From positions 155,677,889 to 155,741,888 of the forward strand of contig CANTUZ010000002.1 in the NCBI GenBank assembly GCA_947846985.1: a stretch of DNA of 64,000 bases. The letters run 5' to 3'. Shown piece after piece: positions 1 to 11,790 of this stretch. The notes beneath the pieces were generated by a model. The model had not been told where the DNA came from and searched no databases. It worked only from the letters and a program-made list of their open reading frames with translations. A program made the translations under genes and the position numbers. The number at the start of each line of letters is the position of its first letter. Position 1 is the first letter of the stretch. The DNA comes from Fratercula arctica. Its lineage: Eukaryota > Chordata > Aves > Charadriiformes > Alcidae.

Positions 1-1836
1 CCAGTGCTTAGATTTATTTCTGGGGTTTTGGGATTTTTTTTGTTTGGTTTGTTTTGGTTTTGTTGGTGGTTTTTTTTTTTTTTTTTTCTGATCAAAACCA
101 AGCAAACTGTCCCAGAAACAGTTCAAGAAAGCCAAACCAGCATCAGCGAGGTTAATGTCAATTCAACTTGAGAAAGCAGATGATGCCCTCTAAATTGCTT
201 GATTTTCTACTTTCCTCTAAGTTTCTTTTTCCTGGTGTCACTTTCAAACCCCATGGACTTGTCAATGTAAGGCCATTTACATTTCACTCAGCCTGGTCTG
301 GGGTGCAAACAGTGATATCCTTTCTGTTTGGTTTAACCTTCAGTATTCAAATTGAGGAAGTTTAACAGGTTATTAGTAGCTTATGCTAATTGTCAGAGTC
401 ACCTAAATAAAAATGAGTGCCAGAACAACTAGAATCTTGAAACTGAATCTTCTTGAATCTTCAGTTTGTCTCAGAAAGCAATTTCTTGGGACTGGTGGTG
501 TCTCTTCTGCTGGATAACTTTGGCTAATAGAAGTCCAGCTGCATCGTCTCCATCTGAGCTACCAAACAAACCCTCTTCAGCGTTTCATGTAGTTTATATA
601 TTATTGTGATCTTAATCTTGACAGTCACAAAGCAGAGGTTACCATGGTGGTATCCACAGCACAGACAAAGAAGATCAACTGTTTGTTTTAGGCAATTTAA
701 AGAGCTCATTCTCACAGCTGCTTACATTCTCTGCACAATGTCTATTCAGCGTATATGGAGATACATACTCCATACACCTCAACTTGATTTCGTGATACCT
801 GACTTAGGGAGGCAGCATTCTCCCCACTGACAGATGGGGAGATCTGGTGAATGAGGTGTCTCTGTTGCTCCACAAGATCATGGCTAAAGTGAAGATTGTC
901 ATGTGGGTCCAGAGTGTTCCAGTGCTGCACCAGGGCTCTGCTCAGGGACTCTGTGGTCAGCTCCTTTAAGGGGGAAAAAAAAAAAGAAAAAAAGCAAAAA
1001 AAAAAAAAAAAGCTTAAGATTGAGCAGTATTCAAAGTCTGGCCATCTTACTTGCAATAAGCATAAAACTGAACACGGACTTCTTGGTTTTTTGTCTTTTT
1101 CTAAGTTTATTTTGTAGCCATGTGTACCCATTACACTGTTCTCAAAAACAACAGGAAACATCCTTAACACTGCTGTTAGAGGGTGACCACATGCAATATG
1201 ACAATTTGTTACTACGTACCCTTTCTCTTCAGAATATCTGCCAGCTTCTGTTGCACAAAAGGCAAACGTATTTTTATAGAACTGTACAATCACAACTTTA
1301 AAAAATAGAACATGCTAGCTTTTGGATATTGGGCATGAATTGCTGGTTGATTTTGGGTTTTGTTACCGTGTTGCAATTGTTTCATCTCTGATTTTCTTCC
1401 CACTTGGGATGATGCCACAGCGGAGCCTGCTTCATGACCCGGGGAGAGTGGGCTGCTACACTGTGAGATAGCCCGTGAGTGGGAGAATCAATGGAGAAGC
1501 GAACTATTAGAGGGTCATTCACAGGGCTAATGTAACTGCATCAAAATAAGTGATTATAAAACACTGGTGGCAAGCCTGATTGGGGCTCGGGTTTCCCAGC
1601 TTCCGAAGGGAGGAACTGAAAGTAAAACCAACTTTTTTGAAAGATTTAACTGGACCTTGGGAGGCAGGACATAAGGGATAAGGGATAAGGATGGATGGAA
1701 ATTCCCATTTGCTTTTCAGCAACACCTTAACTTGTCCAAGGATGTTTGCTATCAACTATCTTTGACTGAACCAAGAGAAAAGATTATTCCACTTTCACGG
1801 ATATTTAACTTCTGAAACCTGATGAGTTGATATATT
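1..1836. other. Noncoding stretch, no gene recognised
   Basis: There is no recognisable gene or transposon. It contains a run of 18 T at 70-87 in a T/G-rich lead-in, an A-rich tract at 975-1011, and a short GGATAA tandem around 1668-1690. The longest open frame is antisense (742-1293). It reads through the A-rich tract as poly-Phe and has no recognisable domain, so I treat it as chance. Confidence 0.6.
975..1011. repeat. A-rich simple repeat
   Basis: Nearly uninterrupted A with single G or GC interruptions. It is low-complexity sequence and is not attached to any element I recognise. Confidence 0.9.
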
Positions 1837-2565
1837 CATAGGAACACAGCACTGGAAATAACCTCATCAATCACTGGTAGGTGTCCTGGCTAAACTAGTC
1901 TGGAGTGGGATCCAACGTTGCAGTTATCAAGTCTATAATCTCATTCACAAACAGGTTAAAAGCCATTAGGTTTTAGGTTGGGTTTTTTTGGTCCCCATTC
2001 TTACTAATATATTTTAGTCTGATTTTCTCTAAATAAAATGCCCATGAAGTTGCATTATAATTTGGTGTTTCTTATAGGCAGATATCCAATCTTGATTTAA
2101 AGAAATACAGAATGATAGAGAGCTCCTTCCTGAATAAATATTTCCAAAGGTTAATTACAAAAATCAACCCACCAAACACAAACAAAAAACTGTATGCCTG
2201 ATTTCTTGCCTCATTTCATCTCACTTCAGCTTCCAGCCTTAGGATTTCCTCTTGCCATTTTTGAATGCCAGAGTTGTGTAGCATCAGAAATCTCTTCGCT
2301 CTGAGGTGCTTACGTACAGTGCTCAGGTCACCTCTTAATCATTTCTTCAAATAAATAATGTATTGAATTGCTTGAATTACCCTCAAAGGCATTATTTCCA
2401 TATCTGTAGCCATTATTTTCCCTATTATAGTGCTTTCCAAAGTATTCACACACTTCTCTTTTCTCATGGTTCTTCTTAATGGCAAATTCTAGATCCATCT
2501 ATCTTAGTTTATTTAACACCACTATTTAGAGGTGAAATAATTCCCTTTTTCTGCATAAATCAGGC
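1837..2565 (-). mobile_element. Ancient CR1/L3-like LINE relic, 3' part
   Basis: On the minus strand this reads as a heavily decayed end of a CR1/L3-type LINE: 3' UTR, then the C-terminal part of ORF2. Collinear anchors, given on the + strand, are the CATAGGAACACAGCACTGGA tail near 1839, CAGCTTCCAGCCTTAGGATT at 2227, GGTCACCTCTTAATCATTTC at 2326 and AGAGGTGAAATAATTCCC at 2528. They occur in the same order and similar spacing as in old amniote CR1 copies I remember. The reading frame is destroyed by stops and indels. The divergence suggests an insertion far older than the CR1 copies at 10-62 kb. Edges are approximate, and alignment to repeat consensus libraries would settle the family. Confidence 0.62.
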
Positions 2566-5043
2566 AACTTTCAGAAGAGTGCCAATTCCCCAGTCCCCTG
2601 CACTCCCGGTGTCTCAGATTGCTGGCACACGTGAACAGAACCCCTTATGAAAGATGACAGCCAAGCAACCACATGAGGTTGATTTGTTGCATATATGAAG
2701 TGCCAGAGACATCCTCCATGTCAGAAAACATTTTATGTAGAACACTGCATAGAAGAATCAATGAAAGCAAAACAATAGCATTACATAAAGCAAAGGTAAG
2801 GTTTGACCTTCAGATCCTTCAAAAAGAAGCTCACCGTATTGTATTAGAAGAGAACCTGCCATATGGAATCTACCTCTAGCTATCATAAGCTTGTTTGGAA
2901 GTAAGATTCTTTGGAAAACAAGCCATAAATACCCTGGGTTTTTTTTGTTGCCAGACATGAAAATGAGAATATTCTTTTCCTAAGGCAGTCTAATGTTAGC
3001 AATGCTTGCTTTACTTTGTTATGTCCTTTGAGTTTTAAGTGACAATGTAGCATTTCAGCTGATAGATTGCTTCAGCAGAGAGATGATTGTCCCAACAAAT
3101 GGCAATCACAGAGCATTAGTGTGGACAATTAGTACTCTCTCCCCTTGTAACTTTATTCTCTCTTTTGATGTGCCCCTCAGATAATACCAAAGGAGCTTTA
3201 GGGTTTTTTGTAAATACAGAAAGTATCGTCTGTGATTGTTATAGATGCTTGCACTGAGACGCTTGACGTCAGATTCATTTTGCCTGATTGCAAGTGTTTG
3301 TAATGCAGGTCCATCTGAGCTAGTCACGAAGGGACCACTTTCTACTCAATGGAAGAAATTAGCATTTTTAGGGCACATCTAACCCATTATAGCTGTTTAC
3401 TGCAGGGTAAGTGCTGCTACCTCTACACTGACTTCAGATTTTGAATGTGGTCAGATGCTATGACTGGTTATTAGAAATCTGTGACAATGCACGTGGAGGT
3501 CAAATCTTCCTCATGTTGCCATTTAGCTTCTATCTAACCTAGGAAGACCAAACCTAGGTGAACCGTTACCTCATTCTCCTACAGCGCACCATCACTACAG
3601 ACATCACACTTCCCCCTTGCCTGCTCTCGGGTTTGGTGACTCCAGGTCAGAGTCACACTGCTATGACTCTTTCTGCTGCTTCTTGAGGAGCCTGAGGACA
3701 TGCCTATGTGGACATTTGCTGTTGTCTCAGCAGCTGCTGTCTTCCTTGCAATCTGTATCTAGGTATGGTGACAAACCAATCAAGGCCATTTTTGGCCTGA
3801 CTCTGTTGCCAAGGTCCCTTTCTCAAACTAGAAGTGTGGAAGACAAAATGCTACTCTTCACAACCATTGAAAATACACAGGTTGGCCAAAACTAGGTGGA
3901 CATAATAACGTGTCACCTTGATTTCCCTTTAAATAGCCTTTAGGGTCTACATCTGGTTTTCATTATGCCAAATCTTGCTATAAAGCTGAATTTTATACCT
4001 GTGCTATGGATTTAGAATCTGTGTGAGCATTTTTCCTCTCTCTTACTACCTAAATAATATAGAAAATATGTGCCAGCCAAGCAAGGCATTTCAAAGTGAC
4101 TTTGCTCTGGGTAGTTGTAATGGCTACAGACTAACAAACTCTATAAATAAAACTGTTTTTCAGCCAGGGAAGACTGATTGATAAAGGTCACTAAATGCTT
4201 CCGTACTGGAGTGTGAAATCAATGAAAAGTTTAATCTGGTATGATCTGGCAATTTGTCAGGTTTAGAAGAGCCCATGTGAGCTAAGGATGTAGGACACAG
4301 CAATGAGACGAGAAGAGAAGAAATAAAACACAGACTCAGAAACTAAGAGCCACCACTCCCAGGCTTGAAACAAAGAAGAAGTGAGAGGCTGAACTACCTG
4401 TTCAGTTAAAAAATAGCTATTTGGGTTTTTCCTCCAGCATCATACTTCTTATTTCAGTCTTCTGCTAACTAATGTCTGTCAGGGCAGTTAAGCATGATGG
4501 ACTAAAATCCCTGAGATGGATATTTTGGTGCTTGCCTGCTTTCCTCTGGATGATGGGTAGGCTGGGATTTACAAGCCAGTGCAGGTTACCAGGGGATGCA
4601 CAGACTCACAGACAGTGAGAAGTTCTGAAAAGTGTTTAAAATAGGGGAAATCCTTTGTCCTTCAGTGGGATCTATTCCATCCGACTCATGAATAGCACAG
4701 GTTACTGATGAAGCAATAAAAAAATGACTCTTCCAAAGCTAATGCCACACATTGGAATGGAGACGTCCAGATAGAAGCTGGGTTATGTGAACTAGAAGCA
4801 GGTACTGCCTTTGAGATACCTGTCACTTATTGAAATTTGGTAGAAACTGTGAAATTGGTGAGTTGAAAAGTTATGAAACAACCAGACTGACCCACACAGG
4901 TGCGTACACAGAGCAGGACTGCAAAAGCTTCACTTGTAGTTCCTTAATGTTACAGCTAAGCCAAGCCACAAAGAATGACGTTACACTCTGCAAGTCATTA
5001 GGGCTGTGGAAGCTGATGAAAAAGTTTGATGCAAAAATATCCT

Positions 5044-5065
5044 AAAAAAAAAAAAAAAAAAAAAA
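5044..5065. repeat. Poly-A run (22 A)
   Basis: Uninterrupted A run. No polyadenylation signal or retrogene was recognised just upstream, so it is listed as a simple homopolymer rather than a retrogene tail. Confidence 0.9.
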
Positions 5066-6958
5066 GACAGAACTTTAGCACTAAGAAAGATTTTACTCAT
5101 GATAAAATTACTCTTCTCTATTAATTTTTAAGTTCTTTGGGGACCACTTTTTAGTCGTTTTTTTGTCTAAGAAATTAGACTATGAATTTCTCAGTCTCTG
5201 TCTATGTGAATGCTCTGTTATCCCCAAATAACATTTGAACTACTTAGCCAGCTTCAACGAAGTTAACAGAGACGTAGAAATCCAAAAGAAAATTAAGTTC
5301 TTGCGACTTTTATGAAAATAGGCCTCCAGGCTGAGAGCAAACCCTTGTTAAGGGCTTTACCTGAGAGAAGTCCTGTATCAATATTAGGCTGCAGAGACTT
5401 AGCACAGGGGAGAGAAAAGACCTTATAAATATTACAGCTACCATGAAAACTTCAAATGGACCTTGAAATGAGCCATGAGACATACATTCCTTATGGGTTT
5501 ATAAATTCCAGCATACACAGAAGTGTTTATCTTTTTTTATTGCTGTTCATAGAGGACAGAGGCTATCCAAGTCTTGGTTCAGGATGGGATGTTAAATAAC
5601 TGACTTATTGGATGTGGGCACAGAAGCTGATTCCAGGACACCCGATGAGTCAAGTTTAGGGTAAGTTTTCTCCTTACTTAACTATTTTTTGCACTACACA
5701 TTTCACTTGCAAGTTCATACTCTGCTTAATTCTGCTTTTAGTAGCATATAATTTTGTTTACTGTGACATGAAAGTTATAACATCTCATAGGAGATTCGTT
5801 TACACTCAATATTTTTGTTAATAGTCTAACTTCAGTGCATTACAGCTAATCAGGGTCCTCGAGAAGATTAGTTTTATATTAAGGGGTTTTAGTTGGAAGT
5901 AGAATAAGAACTGATAGTGGATCTGCTAATCCGTTACGTATGAAAGTTAGCAAAAAGCCTTCCATTATCTTCATTGTTCTTGGGATGGGGCCCTCAGAGG
6001 ATGGTATACACAACATGAGTATGGTTTTTGTCTGTTTGTTTTTAGGGTTTTTTAAGAAATTTATCCAAGAGGCACTTTTTGCCAGCTCCCAAACTAAATG
6101 ACCAGACATCATAAACTGTTTACATAATTTTTTCTTATAAATTGAAAATGCCATAGTAGAGCTGTCCACCCACTTCCTGACCTGTTAGTGTACGAACACC
6201 CAAAACAACACATGCCTTATTAAAGCTCATGCATTTTCAATAGCAGCTCTTAAAAAGACAGTTCAACATGCCAGCTTTTATTGCATTGCTCCCATGTTAA
6301 TTTTCTATTGTAAGAACAGGGAAGATTTTGGTAAATTGGATGTAACACTGCAACAACAGCTAGCATCCTATGATTATTAAATAATAATGCTAACGTATTA
6401 CCATTACAGAGTATGTTCATTGAAAGCTATCTAAATTTCTTTTCAGGACTATTTAATTCAGTATCATGTAATTGGTTTTGGTAATAAAAGCACAGAGAGA
6501 TGATTAATGTTTAGTTGTTATTGTTGCAATATGAAAGAAACATGAACGTCTTTTTCACACAATTCCAGATTTAATTTGCCTATTTAAATGCTTTTCTGGA
6601 ATTACAGCAGTGCAAATGACCTTCCATTGATCCAAGAATAGAATGGCAGTAAATGTATTGCTGTGGAAAATAGCTAAAAGTGGAAGCACTTATTGGAAAT
6701 AGAAATATGTAAGTTTTGTTATTTGGGTTGTTCCAAGATCTTTACACTAATATTTTAATGTTTGCTAAAGTTAATTCACTATTATTTCATAATGCCACCT
6801 ACCAGCCAGAATTCATTATATTCCCCATCAAATTATTTGCCTTTTATTTTACCATGTTTTGTAAAGATGCCCAAGTACTTCACTGGAAATTAGCATACTA
6901 GAAAAAAATTGTGGTGATATACCCATTATTGGTGCATGCAAATCTTGCTTTATCCACC

Positions 6959-6978
6959 TTTTTTTTTTTTTTTTTTTT
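6959..6978. repeat. Poly-T run (20 T)
   Basis: Uninterrupted T run in unique sequence. No linked element was recognised. Confidence 0.9.
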
Positions 6979-9900
6979 ACCACTTTTACAATGGTAACTT
7001 CATGAGCAGGACATAAAATCTGATTGTGAACAACTTTTTCTAAGAACCTGAATTTGCAGTCAGTAATACATGATTACATTTTATATTATGAGTAAGGAAT
7101 TTTCTTGTTGAAACTATTGAAAATAATTAGTCCCATATGACTGTAAGCACAACTTTGCTCAAAAGTACAGTGAGAGAACAAAAGTTATTTGTACAGTACT
7201 TAAGAACGGAAACAATGAGCAGATAAAGGCTTAATGCTTTTTTCATTAAAAGTTTAATGAAAACTGTAATATGCTTACACAGACAGATGTAAGTTTTCCT
7301 TTTTCTTTTTTTTTTTTCCAGACATCTGAAGAGAGATGCTGTACAGTAAGTACTTATTGAATAGGAAAAGAGTGGCAAAAGTAAGGATCAGCCACCCAAA
7401 CCGGTGGGATTTTCTTCAATTGCTTTACTCCAAAATTGCACTCCACAAGTAAAATGCTTCATTACAAAATTGTTAAAATGCGTTCACTGGATTTATAACA
7501 TACAGAAAAACAAATTATTTAGTCTACAACTAACCCCTTTAGTGCTGTTTGTCAGCAACAGCTGATGGCCCAGCCACACTTCCAAAGCACCCAAAATGGC
7601 TTCCTCAGTAGAAGCTGAGAGTTGTCACATTTACACTGTACCAGGCCAAGGGGAAGAACTAAGTTCTTAAATCCAGTGATCTGAAATAGACCATCTGTAA
7701 ACACAGAGGCATCTGGGCTGAATTTCTCTGCAGCCTCCAGCACGGGTACTGATGCACCAGGAGAGATTCCTTTCAGTAAAAGTGTCCAGAGACAGAAATA
7801 TTTAATCAACTACGTAGAGCATTCAATTATTTTCCTCCTATTACCAGAATCTTCAATCCTGCCCCAAAAAATGTCCCAGCGTGTGTGTCACAGTCTGGCC
7901 AAGCACCACTCCGTGCCCAGTGCATCATCGTGAATGGAGCCAGTTCCATGTATCCCATGTGCTTCCAAGTGGGTCTAGAAGGAAAGATGCTGGTATTACG
8001 AGCTTGAGGCCTATAGAACCCATGTGTAAAGCTTAGGTCGACTTTTTGTCAGCTTTCTCTAGAGTATTAACTTTCACAGTCACCCAACCTAATCCTGAGC
8101 TCCTAACCCTTCTCCAGGGTCTCGTATATGTGCTTCTCCAAAGTGCCAGTGAGGTCCTCAGTTGAACTTTGAGGCAAAACATAGGGAAATATTAAGACAT
8201 GCAGAGATACTTAGGAAATTTCTTAACTGTAGTCATCCTATTCTTAAAAGTACTCCTATTAATCGGAAAATGTTAAACTATCCTTACTTTTTTAAGAAAT
8301 CCTCTCTCCATATCTGATTCCACGTTTAGTGGGAGACTTCGGTTTGTCAGTATCCAGAAAAACTTGAGTCTCTCTTTTCCATTTTCTCTGGCAGCCTTGG
8401 ACACAGCAGTGGCCTGCAGCTTTACCCTTCCTTCCTCACCCGCACTGAACACAGTGCATGAATCTTTAATAGAGGATCTTCCTCTTCATCTCTCGGTCTT
8501 CTCCAGAAGTACCAGTACCAATACCTTCACAACAGACCATGCATAAACAGGCCATTTTCTAGAAAGATGAGATAATTATTCTGGGGGGGAATTCAGCTTA
8601 CTTTTAATTCTATATGTCGGGTATCGAGTCTGAATTAGCACAGTGTTTTCCCTCTAGAGCCCACTGTGATGGCGCTATGGTGAGAGCCACCACCAGCAGG
8701 TCAGGCATTTCACCTTTGGTCTAAAAGGAGTGAGGTGAACCTGTGGAAGGGCTTTTCAGAGTCCATGTACCTGTCTTGGTTTTCAGTAAGGTGACAAGTG
8801 CCCTCTCGAAACAGTTCATGAAATTAAGAAATACATATGGTACGTAATCCAGTTCACTATTTCATAGAGACCCACCCCTGCACTCTGACAAGGACTCCCG
8901 AAGTTACAACAGGTAGAAAGCTACTGAAACAGAGAGGTAATATTTATATCAATATTTATCCACTTCCTCTCCCTTTTCTAACAAGGAGATTTGTAACTGC
9001 GCTGGTTCATTCTTACATATCTGTTCACTTCTGGATGGGACTGGGACTGGAAGTCCAAGCTAGAAAAATATAACTTTGTGTTTATCTGCCCAAACAGAAG
9101 GGAAATACTGTTATTTTTCAGAACAGTTCTACAGTCAATGAGATGAAAACATATGGTACTCATTGCTCTTGTATAAACTAAATTTATGACATTTTATCAG
9201 TTAGTGATGTGGGGGGGCATATGACATTGTACTGCATTTTAATGACTGTGTGTGCTAAGAAGCTTTTAAGATTAAGAAGTAGATATGCAATAGGGTCTGG
9301 CTATCTTTATTCCCCTCTAGAAAAAGAAAACTAGACCTTTCACAGCATGAATGTCTCTACTTCAAAGCCCAGGGATGAAGGAAAACTTGAGCATTTGTAT
9401 TTATTTGTACTAAAAATGATATAAAAGTAATTCATACACAATTCATGTCTTGTTGCCACAGCTGGAAGAGCATAAAAGGTTTTTAGTGTAAATGAGAAAT
9501 AGGGATCGTGTAGTCTAAGAAGAGATGGTTTAAGAAAGATAATGTGTTCTTTTCTCTCATTGTTTAAAGCATTGTATAATGTGTGTATCATTAAATTTGC
9601 TATTACAGCTCAAATTCTAAAAGTGAATCATAAAGGAATCATAAAGTTAACAATAGAGTCTTAAAGCAAAATTACATCAATTATACAGCAAGGGGAACTT
9701 GAGTCTGAACCACAGAGACTTAATTGAATTGAGGTTTTCCAGAACTCCTCATAAGAAATCCCATAAGCAAGTTGGTTTTGGTTTGTGTTTTGTTTTGTCT
9801 TTTTTCTGAATATGAGATCATGCAAATAAGTTTTAACTAACTAGCACTGCTAGAACAGCAGCACTGAGATGGAGGACAGGCAGGTCAAGCACTAGCAATT

Positions 9901-10745
9901 AGCTGATCTGAGCCTCCGTTTGCATAGCGCTCATACTCCTCACATGAAACCAGTAGAAACGGTCCAACATGCTTCTACCAGACAGCCTGAACAATTCTAG
10001 AAGCTGCAGAAGCACTTAATGGCATGTGAAGGCTTCCAAGTTATATTTAATATACACAGGTACAATGGAATATGCCTCTAGTGTCATTCTGTTAGGCCAT
10101 TTCTCTTGCAAGTGAAAATGCTAAAGCGTAAAGATAAATAGCTGCGGAGGATGCAGATCACATCTTTGAAAGAGATCTAAGACATTGTAACAGCAAAGAG
10201 CCCAAAGTCTCTATGGTGCAACTGCAATAGACTTTACACAGGCTGCACAACTGGTTTCCAAGCAGCCCTAGGGAAGAAGTCACTCTCCTTTTCAATAAAC
10301 AGCTATTGCAATGCCAAATATAAAACCTAGAAATCATGGGGCATAAATGCAGAACGCAGAAAGATGCTGACCCAGAATGAACTTCATCATATGGACTTGT
10401 TGCACTTAATAAAAACCAGGGAACCGTAGGAGATGAATGATGATGTTGAAGACCTGAATATGCATCCTTTCCTTGGTGCTCATATTTCTTCTCCAGTTCA
10501 GAGCTGCAGGATTCTTCCTCAGCTGCAGGTGACCCCAATTTTTACCTTCCCACAAGGAGAAGACAACGTTGTGCTTTACTGGAACTTTTACTTTGGTGGC
10601 CTTCTACAATGGGGTTATGACATTGGTGGAAAAGGGAAAACCAACTGACATCATCTGCCTGGACTTGTGCAAAGCATTTGATACTGTCCTGCACAACATC
10701 CTTGTCTCTAAATTGGAGAGACATGGATTTGACAGATGGACCACT

Positions 10746-10773
10746 CAGTAGATAAGGATGTCCTTATCTACTG
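10746..10773. repeat. Near-perfect palindrome inside the CR1 RT region
   Basis: Two 13-bp perfect inverted arms (CAGTAGATAAGGA and its complement) separated by TG. The left arm is normal CR1 sequence. The right arm is its inverted copy, followed by another partial direct copy (GGATAAGGAG). It stands where the segment encoding the WLDGR-like region should be. Confidence 0.9.
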
Positions 10774-10796
10774 GATAAGGAGATCACTGGAGACCA

Positions 10797-11390
10797 GTGA
10801 TGCATGGCATTCCTCAGGGGTCAGTACTGGGACAGGTGCCATTTAACATCTTTGTCGAAGACATGGGCAGCAGCATTGAGTGCACCCTCAGCATGTTTGC
10901 CAATGACATCAAGCTGTGTGGAGCGGTTGACACGCTGGAGGGAAGGAATGCCATCCAGAGGGACGTGGGCAGGCTTGAGAGGTGGGGCCATGTAAACCTC
11001 ATGAAGTTCAACAAGGCCAAGTGCAAGGACCTGCATGTGGGTCGGCACAATTCCAAGCACAAATACAGGCTGGGTCGAGAATGGATTGAGAGCAGCTCTG
11101 AGGAGAAGGACTTAGGGGTGCTGGTTGATGAGAAGCTCAACATGAGCCAGCAATGTGCTCTTGCATCCCAGAAAGCCAACCATATCCTGGGCTGCATCAA
11201 AAGAAACATGGCCAGCAGGTCAAGGGAGGTAATTCTGCCCCTCTACTCTGCTCTGGTGAGACCCCACCTGGAATACTGTGTCCAGCTCTGGGGCCCCCAA
11301 CATAACAATGACATGGACCTGATGGAGCAGGTCCAGAGGAGGGCCACAAAGGTGATCAGAGGGCTGGAGCACCTCTCCTATGAAAACTAG
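10797..11390 (+). pseudogene. CR1 ORF2 remnant (reverse transcriptase C-terminal half)
   Basis: A 197-codon open stretch of CR1 ORF2 starting within the RT palm, at the GIPQGSVLG motif (residues 4-12). The catalytic motif is FAND at residues 34-37, with the first Asp replaced by Asn, so polymerase activity is not expected. Downstream are the usual CR1 blocks: FNKAKC (residues 79-84), [15 protein letters not shown] (105-119), a [19 protein letters not shown] block (148-162), and [15 protein letters not shown] near the end. A TAG truncates it, and homology continues out to about 11690. In intact elements this protein performs target-primed reverse transcription. Here it is a fossil. Confidence 0.85.
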
Positions 11391-11790
11391 CTGAATGAGT
11401 TGGGGTTGTTCAGCCTGGAGAAGAGAAGGCTCCAGGGAGACCTTATAGTGGCCTTTCAGTACCTAAAGGGGGCCCATATTAAAGATGAGGAGGGGCTCTT
11501 TAATTAGGGAGTGTAGTGATAGGATGAGGGGTAACAGTTTTAAACTGAAAGAGGGTAGATTTAGATTAGATATTAGGAAGAAATTCTTTACTGTGAGGGT
11601 GGTAGATACCGGAACAGGTTTCACAGAGAAGTTGTGTATGCCCCATCCCTGGAGGTGTTCAAGGCCAGGCTGTGTGAGGCTTTGAGTAACCTGGTTCAGG
11701 AAGGTCCCAGGAAGGTCCCAGGAGGGTGGAACTAGGTGATCTTTGTGATCTTTAAAGTCCCTTCCAACTCAAACCATTCTATAATTCTTC

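Larger units (their letters stand above)
2566..10565. other. Long noncoding stretch, nothing recognised
   Basis: About 8 kb with no gene, RNA gene or transposon I can identify. Visible details are an A22 run at 5044-5065, a T20 run at 6959-6978 and a T-rich patch near 7306-7318. Open frames are all under 130 codons with no recognisable domain. This is ordinary intronic or intergenic DNA as far as I can see. Confidence 0.55.
10566..11790 (+). mobile_element. CR1 LINE fragment, RT to 3' end, 5'-truncated
   Basis: A non-LTR retrotransposon copy covering part of the reverse transcriptase and the C-terminal region of ORF2, then the 3' UTR. The frame enters near 10594 with the RT motif around YLDLxKAFDT (here [10 protein letters not shown]). 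It is broken at 10746-10790 by a palindrome plus deletion. It resumes at 10797 with GIPQGSVLG and runs to a stop at 11388, where a codon has become TAG. Downstream codons continue in a decayed frame ([15 protein letters not shown], then RLDIRKKFFTVRVV). The catalytic box reads FAND instead of FADD (Asp to Asn, codon at 10902). The 3' tail has an 11-bp tandem duplication (11698-11719) and ends in a degenerate ATTCTATAATTCT unit. The copy is dead and lacks the endonuclease and ORF1. Confidence 0.93.

Noticed and set aside
742..1293. Antisense open frame of 183 codons
   Set aside because: It reads through an A-rich simple repeat as poly-Phe, which lowers stop density. No recognisable domain on either side.
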